This document shows positions 48,107-57,753 of a stretch of 64,000 bases of DNA, piece after piece (positions within the stretch are counted from its first letter, which is position 1; each line of letters opens with the position of its first letter). The stretch is from Roseburia sp. (GTDB lineage: Bacteria > Bacillota > Clostridia > Lachnospirales > Lachnospiraceae), in the NCBI GenBank assembly GCA_023664265.1, contig JAMPFV010000006.1:1-64000 (forward strand), in the 5' to 3' direction. Below the pieces are notes generated by a model, which searched no databases, was not told the DNA's origin, and saw only the letters and a list, made by a program, of their open reading frames with translations. A program made the position numbers and the translations under genes.

Positions 48107-51100
48107 TGCACAGCTCGCGGCACTCTGCCGGAATACATTTGCCGATACTATGGTAGTATACCAGAATAAAGAATATCACCGTAAGCGCCACATATCTCTT
48201 CAGGCGCTTTCCTCTGCCTCTCTTGGCCCATCGCACAATGCCTCCCACGATTTCCTTCTTCTTTTCCTCTGTCATTCCCCGCTCCTCATCCGCGAAGTAC
48301 AGCATCAGATACGAAAGCCCCGCAATCATGGCAATGGTCGCATACATCTGTACATGAGAAGCCTCGCCCGTCTTAGGCTCCGGTATCTCATTCGGCGCCG
48401 GCTCCGGCTCAGGGACAGGCTCCTCCGCAACGGGGACAGACTCCTCCGGGATTATCGGCTCGCCGGGCGATGTCGGTACACTACTCTGCTCCGGCTCGCT
48501 CTCTGTGTTCGAGGAGGAGGTAGAAGCAGGGCGTATCGGCGTGGACACATCATTCCATGTCAATTCAAAATAAGCGTAGCCGTGTACGGAGGCCTCCTGC
48601 TCCTTGGTGATCGTCTGCTTTACCGTATATCGTCCCGCGGGCCACTCCATGCGATCCTTTGCCACAATAAACGGGTTCGGGGTGAGATATTGCCCGTCGT
48701 CAGTCATTCCCGTTCCTCCGCTTAAAGTGGCAACCGCTTCCGCATCTTCATCCGGCAATTCCTGAGCTGTTCCAAGCGTTATCCTGCTGCCGCTCGGTTT
48801 TATAATCTCATAGGTTACCTTCAGTTCATCTGCATTTCCATCATAATATGTAATATCGTCCATGATTTGGATTGCAAAGCCGCCCTCCGGAAGCGAATTC
48901 CCGGTTAAGCTCCTAATCTGTTCATCACCGGAAGCGGACTTCAACCAGATGTTGCCGACGGATTGATTCGGCTTTGCTTTTTTCAGGATTGCTCCACCCC
49001 CCTCAAGCTTATGCTGCATGGATGTGGTTCTAAAGCCATTCTCATTTCTGGTATTTATATATGCGCTAATCTGTCCCACAAGGAAATCCACGGAAAGACT
49101 GCCACCGTCACTCTTATTAATCTCTCGAAGGTTCGAATCCGAATCATTGGCGTCCCCGAGATAATCCTCAAACGGAGTATTCCTATCGGTAATCAGCGCA
49201 ATCCCTTCATTTTGCATCAGTTTCAAATACTCTTGATATTGACCAAATTCAGGGCTCGTATTGTACTCCAATGCTGCGTTTCCAAAAAGATTTATAAAAT
49301 ACTTTTGCGTCCCTCTCTGCGTAAAATCTGCCTTTTCCAGTGAGTTAAGCATATCCTTATTCTCCAATTCCGGATTGGTGAAATACATCCGCAAATCCGA
49401 ATAGGTAAAACTGCTGGCTTTCATGCAAGTATGCGTCCCGCCATCCGTAGTATACCCTACCAACGGTCCGAAACCGCTGTATTTACTGCCACCCGTCAAC
49501 TCACACTCCAACACAAACTCGCTCTCATTTATATCTGTAGTGACTGAGGACGGCTGTTGCCGTACTTCTATCCTCTCCGGCGTTGCTTTGATTTGTATGC
49601 TCATATTGTCATCCCAATCAAATCCCGTCTCTTCTTTAATCGGACTTCCCAACAAACTCGCTCTGTCCCTCTCTGCCGTCGTTCCATGTAACGTATCCGC
49701 ATTAATGCCATCTATTTTATAAATCCGCAAAGCAGTTGCCTGCGTCTTGCTCCCTGTAGTTGTATAAACGTAATAAACCAAATATCCATGCAAATTACCG
49801 GACTCATCAAGACCGGTATTGATCAAAAAGCCGCTGCCCTCCAATGTATGTGTACGCACTTGCGAACTGTCCACATCAAAGTTTACCACCTTTTCCCCAT
49901 CCGATTCCGGGTCATAAAACAAGAAATCCGTATAAGCCGGCTGCCCATATCCCACAAAAGTCATCTTTGGACATCTGTCTTCATTTCTTGTGTAAATGTG
50001 CTCATGAAACTGTGCCAATGTCGTACTTCTATAAGTCGGATGATAATAATCATCCTGCCGTTTCAGCCACTCCGCAATCGTATAAACAGGGTTTTTCACC
50101 TGTTTGTTGTAGTATGACGCAGTATAGCCATAGTATTTTCTCTTGTAATTTCCGCCATACACCTGCTCCCATTTTCTTCCAAGAGCAGTCCAAGCGGCGG
50201 CTTCATAATGGTCATACACATACCAGTCGCGCAAGTCCGTCGTATCAATATCCGTTCTTTTGGACAGAACCTTATATCCCAACTGCTCCAGTCTGTCCTC
50301 AAGCTTCATTATCTGCTCTCTTGTATACCCGCTGTTCCCATCCGCACTGATGTAAACCTCAATATTATTATCCACGGGAATATCCGCATACGCCGTCGGC
50401 GTATCCAACGCAGTCAAGACCGCACCCTCGCAGATGTAAAAGCCCTCCCGCGTCATATCGATTGTCGGATTGTAATAAACGACGCTTCCGTCCGCCGCGT
50501 ACAAATCAGCGCCATATCCTAAGTCAGCCGATGCCGTGTTGTCCCGAATCACATCTGCATGAAGATAGAGCGTTGCTCCGTCCGCCAGATAAACACCGCC
50601 TCCGAATGTATTCGCAAAATTCCCGACAACCAGCGCATCCTCCGTCACCGTAAGCTTTCCATAGACCTGTAATCCGCCGCCGCAATCATTGATTATCGTT
50701 GTAGTCTCCCCGTTCTCATTCTGTGTATAGGTACCGTAATTGCAGTTGCCTTTGACCACCGCCCCCTCATCCAGAATCAAGCTGCCATAACTGATGATTG
50801 CCGGAGCTTCGACACGGTTCTCCGTGCCTTCACTCTGTCCGTCCACACAGATATTCCTGAGCGTCAGCGAGCCGCCCGGCTCCTCCGCATCCTCCGCGCC
50901 GCTCAGCCGCAGAAAATTCTCCGTACCGCTCAGATAAAGCATCGGCCCCGCAAAATCACCATTCTCATCCGCTCCTCTGCGCAGCGAAAAGCCCTGCCCG
51001 TCCAACACAATATCCGCCGACGCGGGCACCGCCAATGCAGCAGTCAGGGAAATGTCCGCAGTCAATGTAATCTCGGGCAACCCCGCCGCAAAGGCCGCCA

Positions 51101-52157
51101 TCAGCTCCTCCTGTGTCCCTGCCGCGCTCACGGCCTCCGTCTTTTTCGCCTCAATACGCACCGTTATCGTGGGAAGCATATCCGTCTCTTCCTCGGCTTC
51201 ATATGCATAACGCGTGTTATCCAATTTCGGTTGGAAATCATACTGCTCTGATTCCGTATTCTCATAATCCTCATTACACCGCCAGCTTACGGGAATCTCC
51301 AACTCCCTCAAGACAGGCTCCTGCTTTGCCGGCTCCTGCCCGCCGCCTTCCTCGACCTCCGCCTGCTCCTCTTCCCGGTCTTCCGTCTCCTCCGGCTCCG
51401 GAACCTCCTCCGGTTCTTCTGTATATACATAAGCATACGCGCGCGCCTTCAAAGCGGACGGCATCTGCGATACCACCGCTTCCAAGGTTCCCTTTTCCTC
51501 AAGTATTATATTGGAGACCTCCTCCGGCAACGGCTCAAAACCGGAAATAAGGACAGCGCCCTCCGGCGTTCTGACAAACTCCACAACCTCCGTACCGGCC
51601 GAGGGCTGCGCGCTCTGTTCCTCCGTCGGCAGCTCTGTGCTCTCCTCCATTCCCTCGGACTCCTCCGGCGTTTCCGAATCCGTCACGCCCGTATCGGGAT
51701 CCTCCGACGGTTCTGTATTCGTCTCGTCCGTTCCGGGAGTCTCTGAGGTTTCCGTATTTGTCCCGCCTGTGCCGGGATCCTCCGAAGATTCCGTGTTCGT
51801 CACGCCCGTATCGGGATCCTCCGAAGATTCCGTGTTCGTCACGCCTGTGCCGGGATCCTCCGAAGATTCCGTATTGGTATCACTTTTATCCGGATTCTCC
51901 GGCGTCTCCTCTCCGCTGCCCGTATCGGAAGACTCCGGCGTGTCCGCAGCCTCTCCGCCCTCATCAAGATTCTCGAGATTCTCCCCTGGCATCTCCGCAG
52001 CCCATACCTGTGTATAATCCACAGAGGTGAACAACAGAACCGCACTCAAAAACGCCGCCATATAGGACTTGGCGCTTCTTCTCCGCCTCTTCCTGCGACC
52101 TCCTTCCGCGGAACGGCTGCCGCGGCGCGTCTCTCCTGCTTCTGCTTTCACACTCAT
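48099..52157 (-). CDS. Large sortase-anchored surface protein with DUF5057-like region
   Basis: 1352 residues. An Arg-rich start and signal peptide (helix near 32-50) are followed by a low-complexity stalk of 13-residue TNTESSEDPGTGV-type repeats (about 90-165). Next come an acidic region and a beta-helix-like part with short repeats (GGGLQVYGKLTVTEDALVVGN, GGGVYLADGATLYL near 490-530). A long unknown region similar in style to DUF5057 proteins follows. A sorting motif PKTG lies about 90 residues from the end, followed by a helix, an unusual basic/acidic stretch and a second helix (ALTVIFFILVYYHSIG). The start at 52157 has AAGGAGG 8 bp upstream. It overlaps sortase B. Confidence 0.85.
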   Translation of the reverse strand: MSVKAEAGETRRGSRSAEGGRRKRRRRSAKSYMAAFLSAVLLFTSVDYTQVWAAEMPGENLENLDEGGEAADTPESSDTGSGEETPENPDKSDTNTESSEDPGTGVTNTESSEDPDTGVTNTESSEDPGTGGTNTETSETPGTDETNTEPSEDPDTGVTDSETPEESEGMEESTELPTEEQSAQPSAGTEVVEFVRTPEGAVLISGFEPLPEEVSNIILEEKGTLEAVVSQMPSALKARAYAYVYTEEPEEVPEPEETEDREEEQAEVEEGGGQEPAKQEPVLRELEIPVSWRCNEDYENTESEQYDFQPKLDNTRYAYEAEEETDMLPTITVRIEAKKTEAVSAAGTQEELMAAFAAGLPEITLTADISLTAALAVPASADIVLDGQGFSLRRGADENGDFAGPMLYLSGTENFLRLSGAEDAEEPGGSLTLRNICVDGQSEGTENRVEAPAIISYGSLILDEGAVVKGNCNYGTYTQNENGETTTIINDCGGGLQVYGKLTVTEDALVVGNFANTFGGGVYLADGATLYLHADVIRDNTASADLGYGADLYAADGSVVYYNPTIDMTREGFYICEGAVLTALDTPTAYADIPVDNNIEVYISADGNSGYTREQIMKLEDRLEQLGYKVLSKRTDIDTTDLRDWYVYDHYEAAAWTALGRKWEQVYGGNYKRKYYGYTASYYNKQVKNPVYTIAEWLKRQDDYYHPTYRSTTLAQFHEHIYTRNEDRCPKMTFVGYGQPAYTDFLFYDPESDGEKVVNFDVDSSQVRTHTLEGSGFLINTGLDESGNLHGYLVYYVYTTTGSKTQATALRIYKIDGINADTLHGTTAERDRASLLGSPIKEETGFDWDDNMSIQIKATPERIEVRQQPSSVTTDINESEFVLECELTGGSKYSGFGPLVGYTTDGGTHTCMKASSFTYSDLRMYFTNPELENKDMLNSLEKADFTQRGTQKYFINLFGNAALEYNTSPEFGQYQEYLKLMQNEGIALITDRNTPFEDYLGDANDSDSNLREINKSDGGSLSVDFLVGQISAYINTRNENGFRTTSMQHKLEGGGAILKKAKPNQSVGNIWLKSASGDEQIRSLTGNSLPEGGFAIQIMDDITYYDGNADELKVTYEIIKPSGSRITLGTAQELPDEDAEAVATLSGGTGMTDDGQYLTPNPFIVAKDRMEWPAGRYTVKQTITKEQEASVHGYAYFELTWNDVSTPIRPASTSSSNTESEPEQSSVPTSPGEPIIPEESVPVAEEPVPEPEPAPNEIPEPKTGEASHVQMYATIAMIAGLSYLMLYFADEERGMTEEKKKEIVGGIVRWAKRGRGKRLKRYVALTVIFFILVYYHSIGKCIPAECRELCNE
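51660..51885 (-). repeat. 39-bp coding repeats in the surface-protein stalk
   Basis: About six in-frame 39-bp units (core GGATCCTCCGAAGATTCCGT on the plus strand), encoding TNTESSEDPGTGV variants. Units near 51776-51870 are almost identical, so copy number may vary between strains. Confidence 0.85.
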
Positions 52158-52236
52158 CCTTGTTTCCTCCTTCTGATACCCGACAGCCCGCTCCCGATTT
52201 TCTTCCCTCAACGCTGTCACAAGATCTTTCACAGAC

Positions 52237-52266
52237 ATTATATATCATTTTAATATGCCCTTCCAA
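52237..52266 (-). promoter_or_regulatory. Promoter of the surface-protein/sortase operon
   Basis: Minus strand: -35 TTGGAA (52261-52266), 18 bp, -10 TATAAT (52237-52242), with a leader of about 75 nt. Confidence 0.6.
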
Positions 52267-52307
52267 AATGTACAAGTAATTTTTCGTGAATTATTTTGCA
52301 TTTCTTC

Positions 52308-52365
52308 TTGACAGCCATGGACTATTGTGATAGTCTGTCTGTAAATAGAGACTATTTGAATAGTC
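52308..52365 (+). promoter_or_regulatory. BlaI-regulated promoter with two operators
   Basis: -35 TTGACA (52308-52313), 17 bp, -10 TAGTCT (52331-52336). Two dyads, GACTATTGTGATAGTC (52320-52335) and GACTATTTGAATAGTC (52350-52365), are 30 bp apart (three helical turns). The first covers the spacer and -10, so repression would be direct. Confidence 0.85.
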
Positions 52366-52385
52366 CAGAAAGGAGTTGAAAGCTT

Positions 52386-52739
52386 ATGAAGCTGTTTGAT
52401 TCGGAGCTGAAAGTCATGGAAGTGCTGTGGGAATACGGTGAGAAATCCGCCCGCGAAATCGTTGACGTGTTATCGGAGCGCATCGGATGGAACAAGAACA
52501 CCACCTACACGGTTATCAAAAAATGTATCGAAAAGGGCGCGATTGCCCGCGAGGAGCCCGGCTTTCTCTGCAAGCCGCTCATCAGCAGGGACGAGGTCGC
52601 GCAAAGCGAGACGGAGCAGTTGATCGACAAGATGTTCGGCGGCTCCAGCGAGCTGTTTTTCTCGTCTTTTTTGAAAAATCAGGGAATCTCGGAGGCCGAC
52701 GCCGCCCGACTTTACCAAATGATCAAGGAGGTAAAATAA
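52386..52739 (+). CDS. BlaI/MecI/CopY-family repressor
   Basis: 117 residues. A winged helix-turn-helix (about 1-75: LFDSELKVMEVLWEYGEKSAREIVDVLSERIGWNKNTTYTVIKKCIEKG) is followed by a helical dimer region. BlaI proteins are cleaved on signal from the membrane partner, freeing the promoter. AAAGGAG lies before the ATG. The operators upstream imply autoregulation, and the M56 gene follows after one base. Confidence 0.93.
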   Translation: MKLFDSELKVMEVLWEYGEKSAREIVDVLSERIGWNKNTTYTVIKKCIEKGAIAREEPGFLCKPLISRDEVAQSETEQLIDKMFGGSSELFFSSFLKNQGISEADAARLYQMIKEVK

Positions 52740-52740
52740 A

Positions 52741-54411
52741 ATGCTGCATTTCAGAATGGATATGCCTTTATACTTAATGATGCTGTACGGAAGCATCCTG
52801 CTGCTCGCAGTCCTGTTGCTGCGCGCGCTTCTCAAAAACAGACTGCCCAAATTTGTGTTCCCCGTCCTCTGGGGCCTGGTGCTTCTGCGCCTGCTTGTCC
52901 CCTATGCCCTGAGCAGCCCGCTCAGCGTCAAGCGGGTGCCTGCGCTCTCTCTGCCCGACGCGTTCACGGAAGTTGAGAACACCGCCGTCTATCTGCCGAA
53001 TGAAAATATTCGGGAGGAAATCACAATCCAATCAGAAGCCCCTGTCCAAGAGCAGGACGCACCCCCGATTGAAACGATTGCAGAGGACGCCGTCGCCGTC
53101 TCCGGAACGGACACAAACACGGCGAGTACCCACTACGGTCTCCCTTCTTATTATATGGATAATGCCCGCTTTTTGTCGCGGCGTGTCGTGTACGGCATTT
53201 ATATTCTTGGCGTTATTATAACAATAGCTATTTTAGCATATCAAAAGCGCGGCTATGCAAAAAAGCTCAAAAACAGCCTTTTGGTCGAGCATAATGAGAC
53301 CGTCAATGCGATTCTGCGCGAGATGAATATGGGACATATTCTTGTGTTTACCAATGACGAGATTGCGTCTCCGCTGGTATGCGGTCTGCTCGCGCCCCGC
53401 ATCTATCTGCCGACGCGGATGGACTTTGGCAATACCGAGCTGCTGCGCCATATCCTGATGCATGAGACCATGCACATCCGGCGCAGGGATAATTGGATAA
53501 AATCGGTTATGCTGCTTGCGCTCTGCATCAACTGGTTCAATCCGCTTGTCTGGATTATGTCCAAGTGCCTCTCCTCCGACTTGGAGCTGGCCTGTGACGA
53601 GGCGGTGCTGACCCGATGTGACGCACAGCAGCGCCAGAGCTATGCCCTCAGTCTGCTCGCAATGGCGATTACCGCAAGCCGTCCGACACTGCTGTACAGC
53701 GCCTTTGCCAAGACAGAGGTCGAAAAGCGCGTCAACAGCATTGTCCGCTATAAAAAGGCCTCCGCCTTCGCGTTCCTGCTCTCCCTGCTGTTGCTGGCAG
53801 GCAGCACGGTTGTCTTTGCGACCGGCGGACAGGCGCCCTTTTCGTCCTACCTCAGCTCCTATTGCAGCAGCAGTAACTGCCGCTGGAGCGCAAAGGCCTA
53901 TATAACACGTGATATCCAATTGGGCGAGGACGCCGCACAACGCGCCGACGACACGATTCTGGAGGTTCTGCGGACAGACACGGACAATGATCCCGCACTT
54001 ATAGAAGCCAAGCTCAAGGACGCGCTGGCCGCAGCGTTTGGCGTGGAGCAGGAAGCCTTCCGCGTTGACGTCAGCCTCTTTTTGACAGACGAGGCGCGCG
54101 ACGCCGAATACGAACAATGGGGCATCACATACGACGGCAAAGGCCTTTTCCTCTATCAGGGAGAAGCCATCCGATTCTTCTATGATGAAATGGATGGACA
54201 CTTTCAGTCTACTGACACCGGTACCGTTGACGTCTCCGTCCAAAGAGACCGTCTCGGTTATATCACCGACTTGACGGTCCTCCGCGAAGGGGACGCCGAG
54301 TACGAGCGCCGCTCCATGAACCGCACCTACCACAGCTATACAGGCACGACCTACCACTACTACTACTCGGAGGACGACGTCGCCGTAACGGAAGCAGCCA
54401 TCACCCCATAA
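52741..54411 (+). CDS. M56-family membrane metallopeptidase (BlaR1-like, no beta-lactam sensor)
   Basis: 556 residues. N-terminal helices, a loop, then the M56 zinc motif HETMH (near 241-245) with EXXXD later (LELACDEAV), and another helix near 345. The C-terminal outer part (about 370-556) is not a penicillin-binding domain: no STxK, SxN or KTG is seen, and it is acidic. It may sense envelope stress or some other ligand and then trigger BlaI loss. GGAGG lies 8 bp before the ATG. The gene ends 11 bp inside the convergent M18 gene. Confidence 0.88.
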   Translation: MLHFRMDMPLYLMMLYGSILLLAVLLLRALLKNRLPKFVFPVLWGLVLLRLLVPYALSSPLSVKRVPALSLPDAFTEVENTAVYLPNENIREEITIQSEAPVQEQDAPPIETIAEDAVAVSGTDTNTASTHYGLPSYYMDNARFLSRRVVYGIYILGVIITIAILAYQKRGYAKKLKNSLLVEHNETVNAILREMNMGHILVFTNDEIASPLVCGLLAPRIYLPTRMDFGNTELLRHILMHETMHIRRRDNWIKSVMLLALCINWFNPLVWIMSKCLSSDLELACDEAVLTRCDAQQRQSYALSLLAMAITASRPTLLYSAFAKTEVEKRVNSIVRYKKASAFAFLLSLLLLAGSTVVFATGGQAPFSSYLSSYCSSSNCRWSAKAYITRDIQLGEDAAQRADDTILEVLRTDTDNDPALIEAKLKDALAAAFGVEQEAFRVDVSLFLTDEARDAEYEQWGITYDGKGLFLYQGEAIRFFYDEMDGHFQSTDTGTVDVSVQRDRLGYITDLTVLREGDAEYERRSMNRTYHSYTGTTYHYYYSEDDVAVTEAAITP

Positions 54412-55699
54412 AGAACGCTCTCGCAAGCGCAATCAATCCCGCCACATCCCGCGCTCCGCCCGTCTCATAGGCGGAGTGCATGGCAAGCTGCGGCAGACCG
54501 ATGTCTGCCGCGGCCATGGAAACCTGTGCCATCACCAGATTGCCGAGCGTCGATCCGCCCATGATGTCCGAGCGGTTCGCATAGGTCTGCAGCGGAATAT
54601 CGTTCTGCCTGCACAGACGCTTTACATAGGCCGCAGAGCAGGCATCCGTGGCGTATTTCTGTCTGCCGTGATATTTCAACACAACCCCCTGATTCAGGCA
54701 GGGACGATTGGTCGGATCCGCTTTTGCTCCCTGATTCGGGTGGCACGCATGAGCATTGTCCGCGCTCAGCAGGAAGCTCTCCGCCTTCCATATCCGATAG
54801 GTCTGACCCGACACGCCCATCCCGTCCGCTATATTCTCCAGCGTGTCCTTCAGCAATGTCGAATCCGCTCCCTGTCTCGTAAGACTTCCGACCTCCTCAT
54901 TGTCAAATACCGCAAGCACATTGATGTATTGAGACGGTTTCGCCGCCAACAGTCCCTTCATTCCGGCAAAGACACACGCAAGGTCGTCATATCGCGCGGA
55001 CATGATAAATTCATTGTCCGCCCCCGCAAGCACCGCCTTCTCGCTGTTCTCCACAAACAAATCCGCCGCGAGGATATCCGCCTCCCCACAGGGCGCTCCC
55101 GCCGTCTCCCGCAGGGCCTCCGCCAGCATTGTGTTGACGGTTTTGGCGTTTCCGTCCTGCTTCATCATAACAAGCGGTATCATATCGGTCTGCGCGTTCA
55201 ATGCCACGCCGTTATTCATCTCGCGGTTCATGTGAATCGCAAGATTCGGTATCATGCACAGATTGTCCTTCAGCCTTACAAGGCAGGATTGGATTTCCCC
55301 CTCCCGCTCGACACAGACCCTTCCCGCAATCGTCAGCGGCCTGTCCATCCATGTGGATAGAATCATTTCGCCGTACCGCTCCGTATTGACGGTCAGATAG
55401 ACCTCCTCCTTCGTCATCTCGGGCTTCTCCTTGAGCTTAAAGGCAGGGGAATCCGAGTGCGCCGCATAGATATGAAAGCCCTTAACCGCCGACATCTCAC
55501 AGTCCGGCACGCAGAATGCCATCAGCGAGGAGTCATTCCGTATCACATAATAAGCGCCGCCCCGCTCGAGCCGCCAGCAATCCCTCTCTGTCAGCTCCGT
55601 AAACCCTGCCGCCCGCAGGCTGCGCGCCGCGTTTGCCACCGCATGGTAGCTCGTGAGACTCTCGTCCAGATAGTGCATCAATTCCTGAATATCGTCCAT
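54401..55699 (-). CDS. M18-family aspartyl aminopeptidase
   Basis: 432 residues. Conserved M18 features: the metal-binding AAHSDSPAFKLK (His near 79), DNEEVGS (near 268) with catalytic Glu, MSARYDD, and late HSAYETGG. The protein removes acidic N-terminal residues from peptides and forms a large dodecameric shell. It is cytosolic. It starts 17 bp after the radA stop, so the two probably share a transcript, a common pairing in Firmicutes. Its stop end overlaps the M56 gene on the opposite strand. Confidence 0.93.
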   Translation of the reverse strand: MDDIQELMHYLDESLTSYHAVANAARSLRAAGFTELTERDCWRLERGGAYYVIRNDSSLMAFCVPDCEMSAVKGFHIYAAHSDSPAFKLKEKPEMTKEEVYLTVNTERYGEMILSTWMDRPLTIAGRVCVEREGEIQSCLVRLKDNLCMIPNLAIHMNREMNNGVALNAQTDMIPLVMMKQDGNAKTVNTMLAEALRETAGAPCGEADILAADLFVENSEKAVLAGADNEFIMSARYDDLACVFAGMKGLLAAKPSQYINVLAVFDNEEVGSLTRQGADSTLLKDTLENIADGMGVSGQTYRIWKAESFLLSADNAHACHPNQGAKADPTNRPCLNQGVVLKYHGRQKYATDACSAAYVKRLCRQNDIPLQTYANRSDIMGGSTLGNLVMAQVSMAAADIGLPQLAMHSAYETGGARDVAGLIALARAFFMG

Positions 55700-55716
55700 C
55701 GTTCTCTCCCTTTCAT

Positions 55717-57096
55717 CTATACAATCAAATCTATCGCCTCCGCGATACCGCCGACGCCGATAACCCGAATGCCCTCCACGCGCTCCAATCCCTCCACGCT
55801 TACCCGAGGCATGATCACGGTATCGAACCCGAGCTTCTTCGCCTCCTGCACCCGCTGCTGCGCCATATTGACCGCGCGCACCTCGCCGCTGAGCCCGACC
55901 TCGCCAAAGACCAGCGTCTTGTCATCAATAATCCGATTCTTGAAGCTCGACACCAGCGCCATCACAATCCCAAGATCAATCGCAGGCTCGCTGAGCTTAA
56001 TCCCGCCCGCAATGTTCACATACGCGTCGCAGTCGCCTATCTGCAGGCCCAACCGCTTTTCCAGCACCGCCATCAGCAGGTTGACGCGGTTGAAATCCGT
56101 CCCCGTCGCCTGCCGCCTCGGGATTCCGAAGTTTGTGCGGCAGACCAGCGCCTGTATCTCTATCAGGATCGGGCGCGTCCCTTCAAGAGAGCAGACCACC
56201 ACCGAGCCGCTCGCGCCAGCCGGCTTCCCGCTCAGCATGTACTCCGAGGGATTCGCGACCTCCATCAGTCCCTCCCTGCGCATCTCAAAGACACCGATTT
56301 CATTTGTGGAGCCGAAGCGGTTCTTGACGCCTCTGAGTATCCGATAGGACGCGTAGCGGTCGCCCTCAAAGTAGAGCACCGTGTCCACCATATGCTCCAG
56401 CACCCGCGGACCCGCCACTGTCCCCTCCTTCGTAACATGCCCCACGATAAATATCGCTATTCCCAGTCCTTTTGCAAGCTGCAAAAATACATTGGTCGCC
56501 TCCCTGACCTGCGACACGCTCCCGGGCGCCGCGGAGACCTCCTCCTGATACATTGTCTGTATCGAGTCGATCACGACGGCCTCGGGCATGGCCGCCCGAA
56601 TCGCCGCCTCTATCAGCCCGAGATTCGTCTCGCACAAAAGCAGCATCCGGCCGCTGAACTCCCCCAGACGCATTGCGCGCAGCTTAATCTGCTTCAGCGA
56701 CTCCTCTCCGGAAATGTACAGCACCTTCCTGCCGGAATCCGACAACTGTCTGCACACTTGGAGCAGGAGCGTTGACTTGCCGATGCCCGGGTCGCCTCCC
56801 ACCAGCGTCAGGGAACCCTGCATAATACCGCCGCCGAGCACCCTGTCCAGCTCCTGTATGCCGGTCTTGATCCTGTCCTCCTCCTTTGTGGAGATTGCGC
56901 CAAGCTCCACGGGCTTTGACGCCTCCCGTAGCGGCGCGGTCTTTGCACTGCCGCCCATACCGCCGCCAGTGACCGCGACCCGCTCCTCCACCATGGTGTT
57001 CCACTTTTTGCAGGCGGGACACTGCCCCATCCATTTCGCGGATTCATGCCCGCACTCCTGACAAAAAAATCTCGTCGTACTCTTTCCCTTCACCAT
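55717..57096 (-). CDS. radA: DNA repair protein RadA
   Basis: 459 residues, the usual length. The N-terminal zinc finger CQECGHESAKWMGQCPAC (11-28) is followed by the RecA-like ATPase with Walker A GGDPGIGKST (near 93), the diagnostic KNRFG loop (near 251), and a Lon-type C-terminal domain. It drives branch migration in recombinational repair. Its start lies 115 bp after the stop of the 137-residue orphan. Confidence 0.97.
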   Translation of the reverse strand: MVKGKSTTRFFCQECGHESAKWMGQCPACKKWNTMVEERVAVTGGGMGGSAKTAPLREASKPVELGAISTKEEDRIKTGIQELDRVLGGGIMQGSLTLVGGDPGIGKSTLLLQVCRQLSDSGRKVLYISGEESLKQIKLRAMRLGEFSGRMLLLCETNLGLIEAAIRAAMPEAVVIDSIQTMYQEEVSAAPGSVSQVREATNVFLQLAKGLGIAIFIVGHVTKEGTVAGPRVLEHMVDTVLYFEGDRYASYRILRGVKNRFGSTNEIGVFEMRREGLMEVANPSEYMLSGKPAGASGSVVVCSLEGTRPILIEIQALVCRTNFGIPRRQATGTDFNRVNLLMAVLEKRLGLQIGDCDAYVNIAGGIKLSEPAIDLGIVMALVSSFKNRIIDDKTLVFGEVGLSGEVRAVNMAQQRVQEAKKLGFDTVIMPRVSVEGLERVEGIRVIGVGGIAEAIDLIV

Positions 57097-57159
57097 CCGA
57101 CGCTCCCCTCTGCCGCTGATTTTCCATATGCGAATTTACATATAAAAGTTTCCTACATG

Positions 57160-57185
57160 AAAACGAGCAGGTCACCGCCTACTCG
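57160..57185 (-). terminator. Terminator of the 137-residue orphan
   Basis: Minus strand: CGAGTAGG / CCTGCTCG stem (57164-57185) followed by TTTT. Confidence 0.7.
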
Positions 57186-57211
57186 CATTCATTCCCTCTG
57201 TTTTGTTGTAA

Positions 57212-57625
57212 CTATTTCTTAATGAGCTTCACGGCAACCCGTCCGGCGCCCTCAAGCTCCACACTGATGCTGAGCTTTCCGGAGAGGTTCGTCTTCATCA
57301 CGCCCGCGCTCTCTCCCGCCACGATCACCTCGTATTCGGCGTCACTGTCCGCCCCGACTGTAATCTGCGCGTCCTGATTTCCCTCCACTTCAAATGAAAA
57401 TCCCTGCTCATTCTCACAAAAGCCATACACAGAAGTTCCCGGAACGGACTCATATAAAAACAGGCCGTTTTTCTCGAGCTTGGTTATCGCCTGATACGTC
57501 TTCACCTTGTAAATATCTCCCGCATGTTCATAATCCTCGAGCTTCGCCTTCTGCGCCAGCTCATGGTTTCCGAAGCTGATGTCGCCGCTACTCTCGGAAC
57601 GTAGCAATTCCTCAACTACTGCCAT
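57212..57625 (-). CDS. Conserved Clostridial orphan, 137 residues
   Basis: Starts MAVVEELLRSESSGDISFGNHELAQKAK with a long Glu/Lys-rich part and a C-terminal beta-rich region (NLSGKLSISVELEGAGRVAVKLIKK). I have seen this kind of protein labelled endosialidase, but nothing here supports that enzyme. It is soluble with no signal peptide. GGAGGAC lies before the ATG. It lies downstream of clpC on the same strand with its own terminator. The function is unknown. Confidence 0.75.
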   Translation of the reverse strand: MAVVEELLRSESSGDISFGNHELAQKAKLEDYEHAGDIYKVKTYQAITKLEKNGLFLYESVPGTSVYGFCENEQGFSFEVEGNQDAQITVGADSDAEYEVIVAGESAGVMKTNLSGKLSISVELEGAGRVAVKLIKK

Positions 57626-57753
57626 TTCTTTCGTCCTCCTGATCTAAAACAAATTGTTTACAACGCATCCGGAATACTCTCCGGCTCCGTATCTACAGTA
57701 TATAATAAATCGTTGTGTTTTTCCATAAAAATCTTCATATAAAAATGCGATTT

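Noticed and set aside
52741..54411. Full BlaR1 beta-lactam receptor
   Set aside because: The outer C-terminal region lacks STxK, SxN and KTG motifs.
57212..57625. Endosialidase label for the 137-residue protein
   Set aside because: Too short and without catalytic motifs; treated as unknown.
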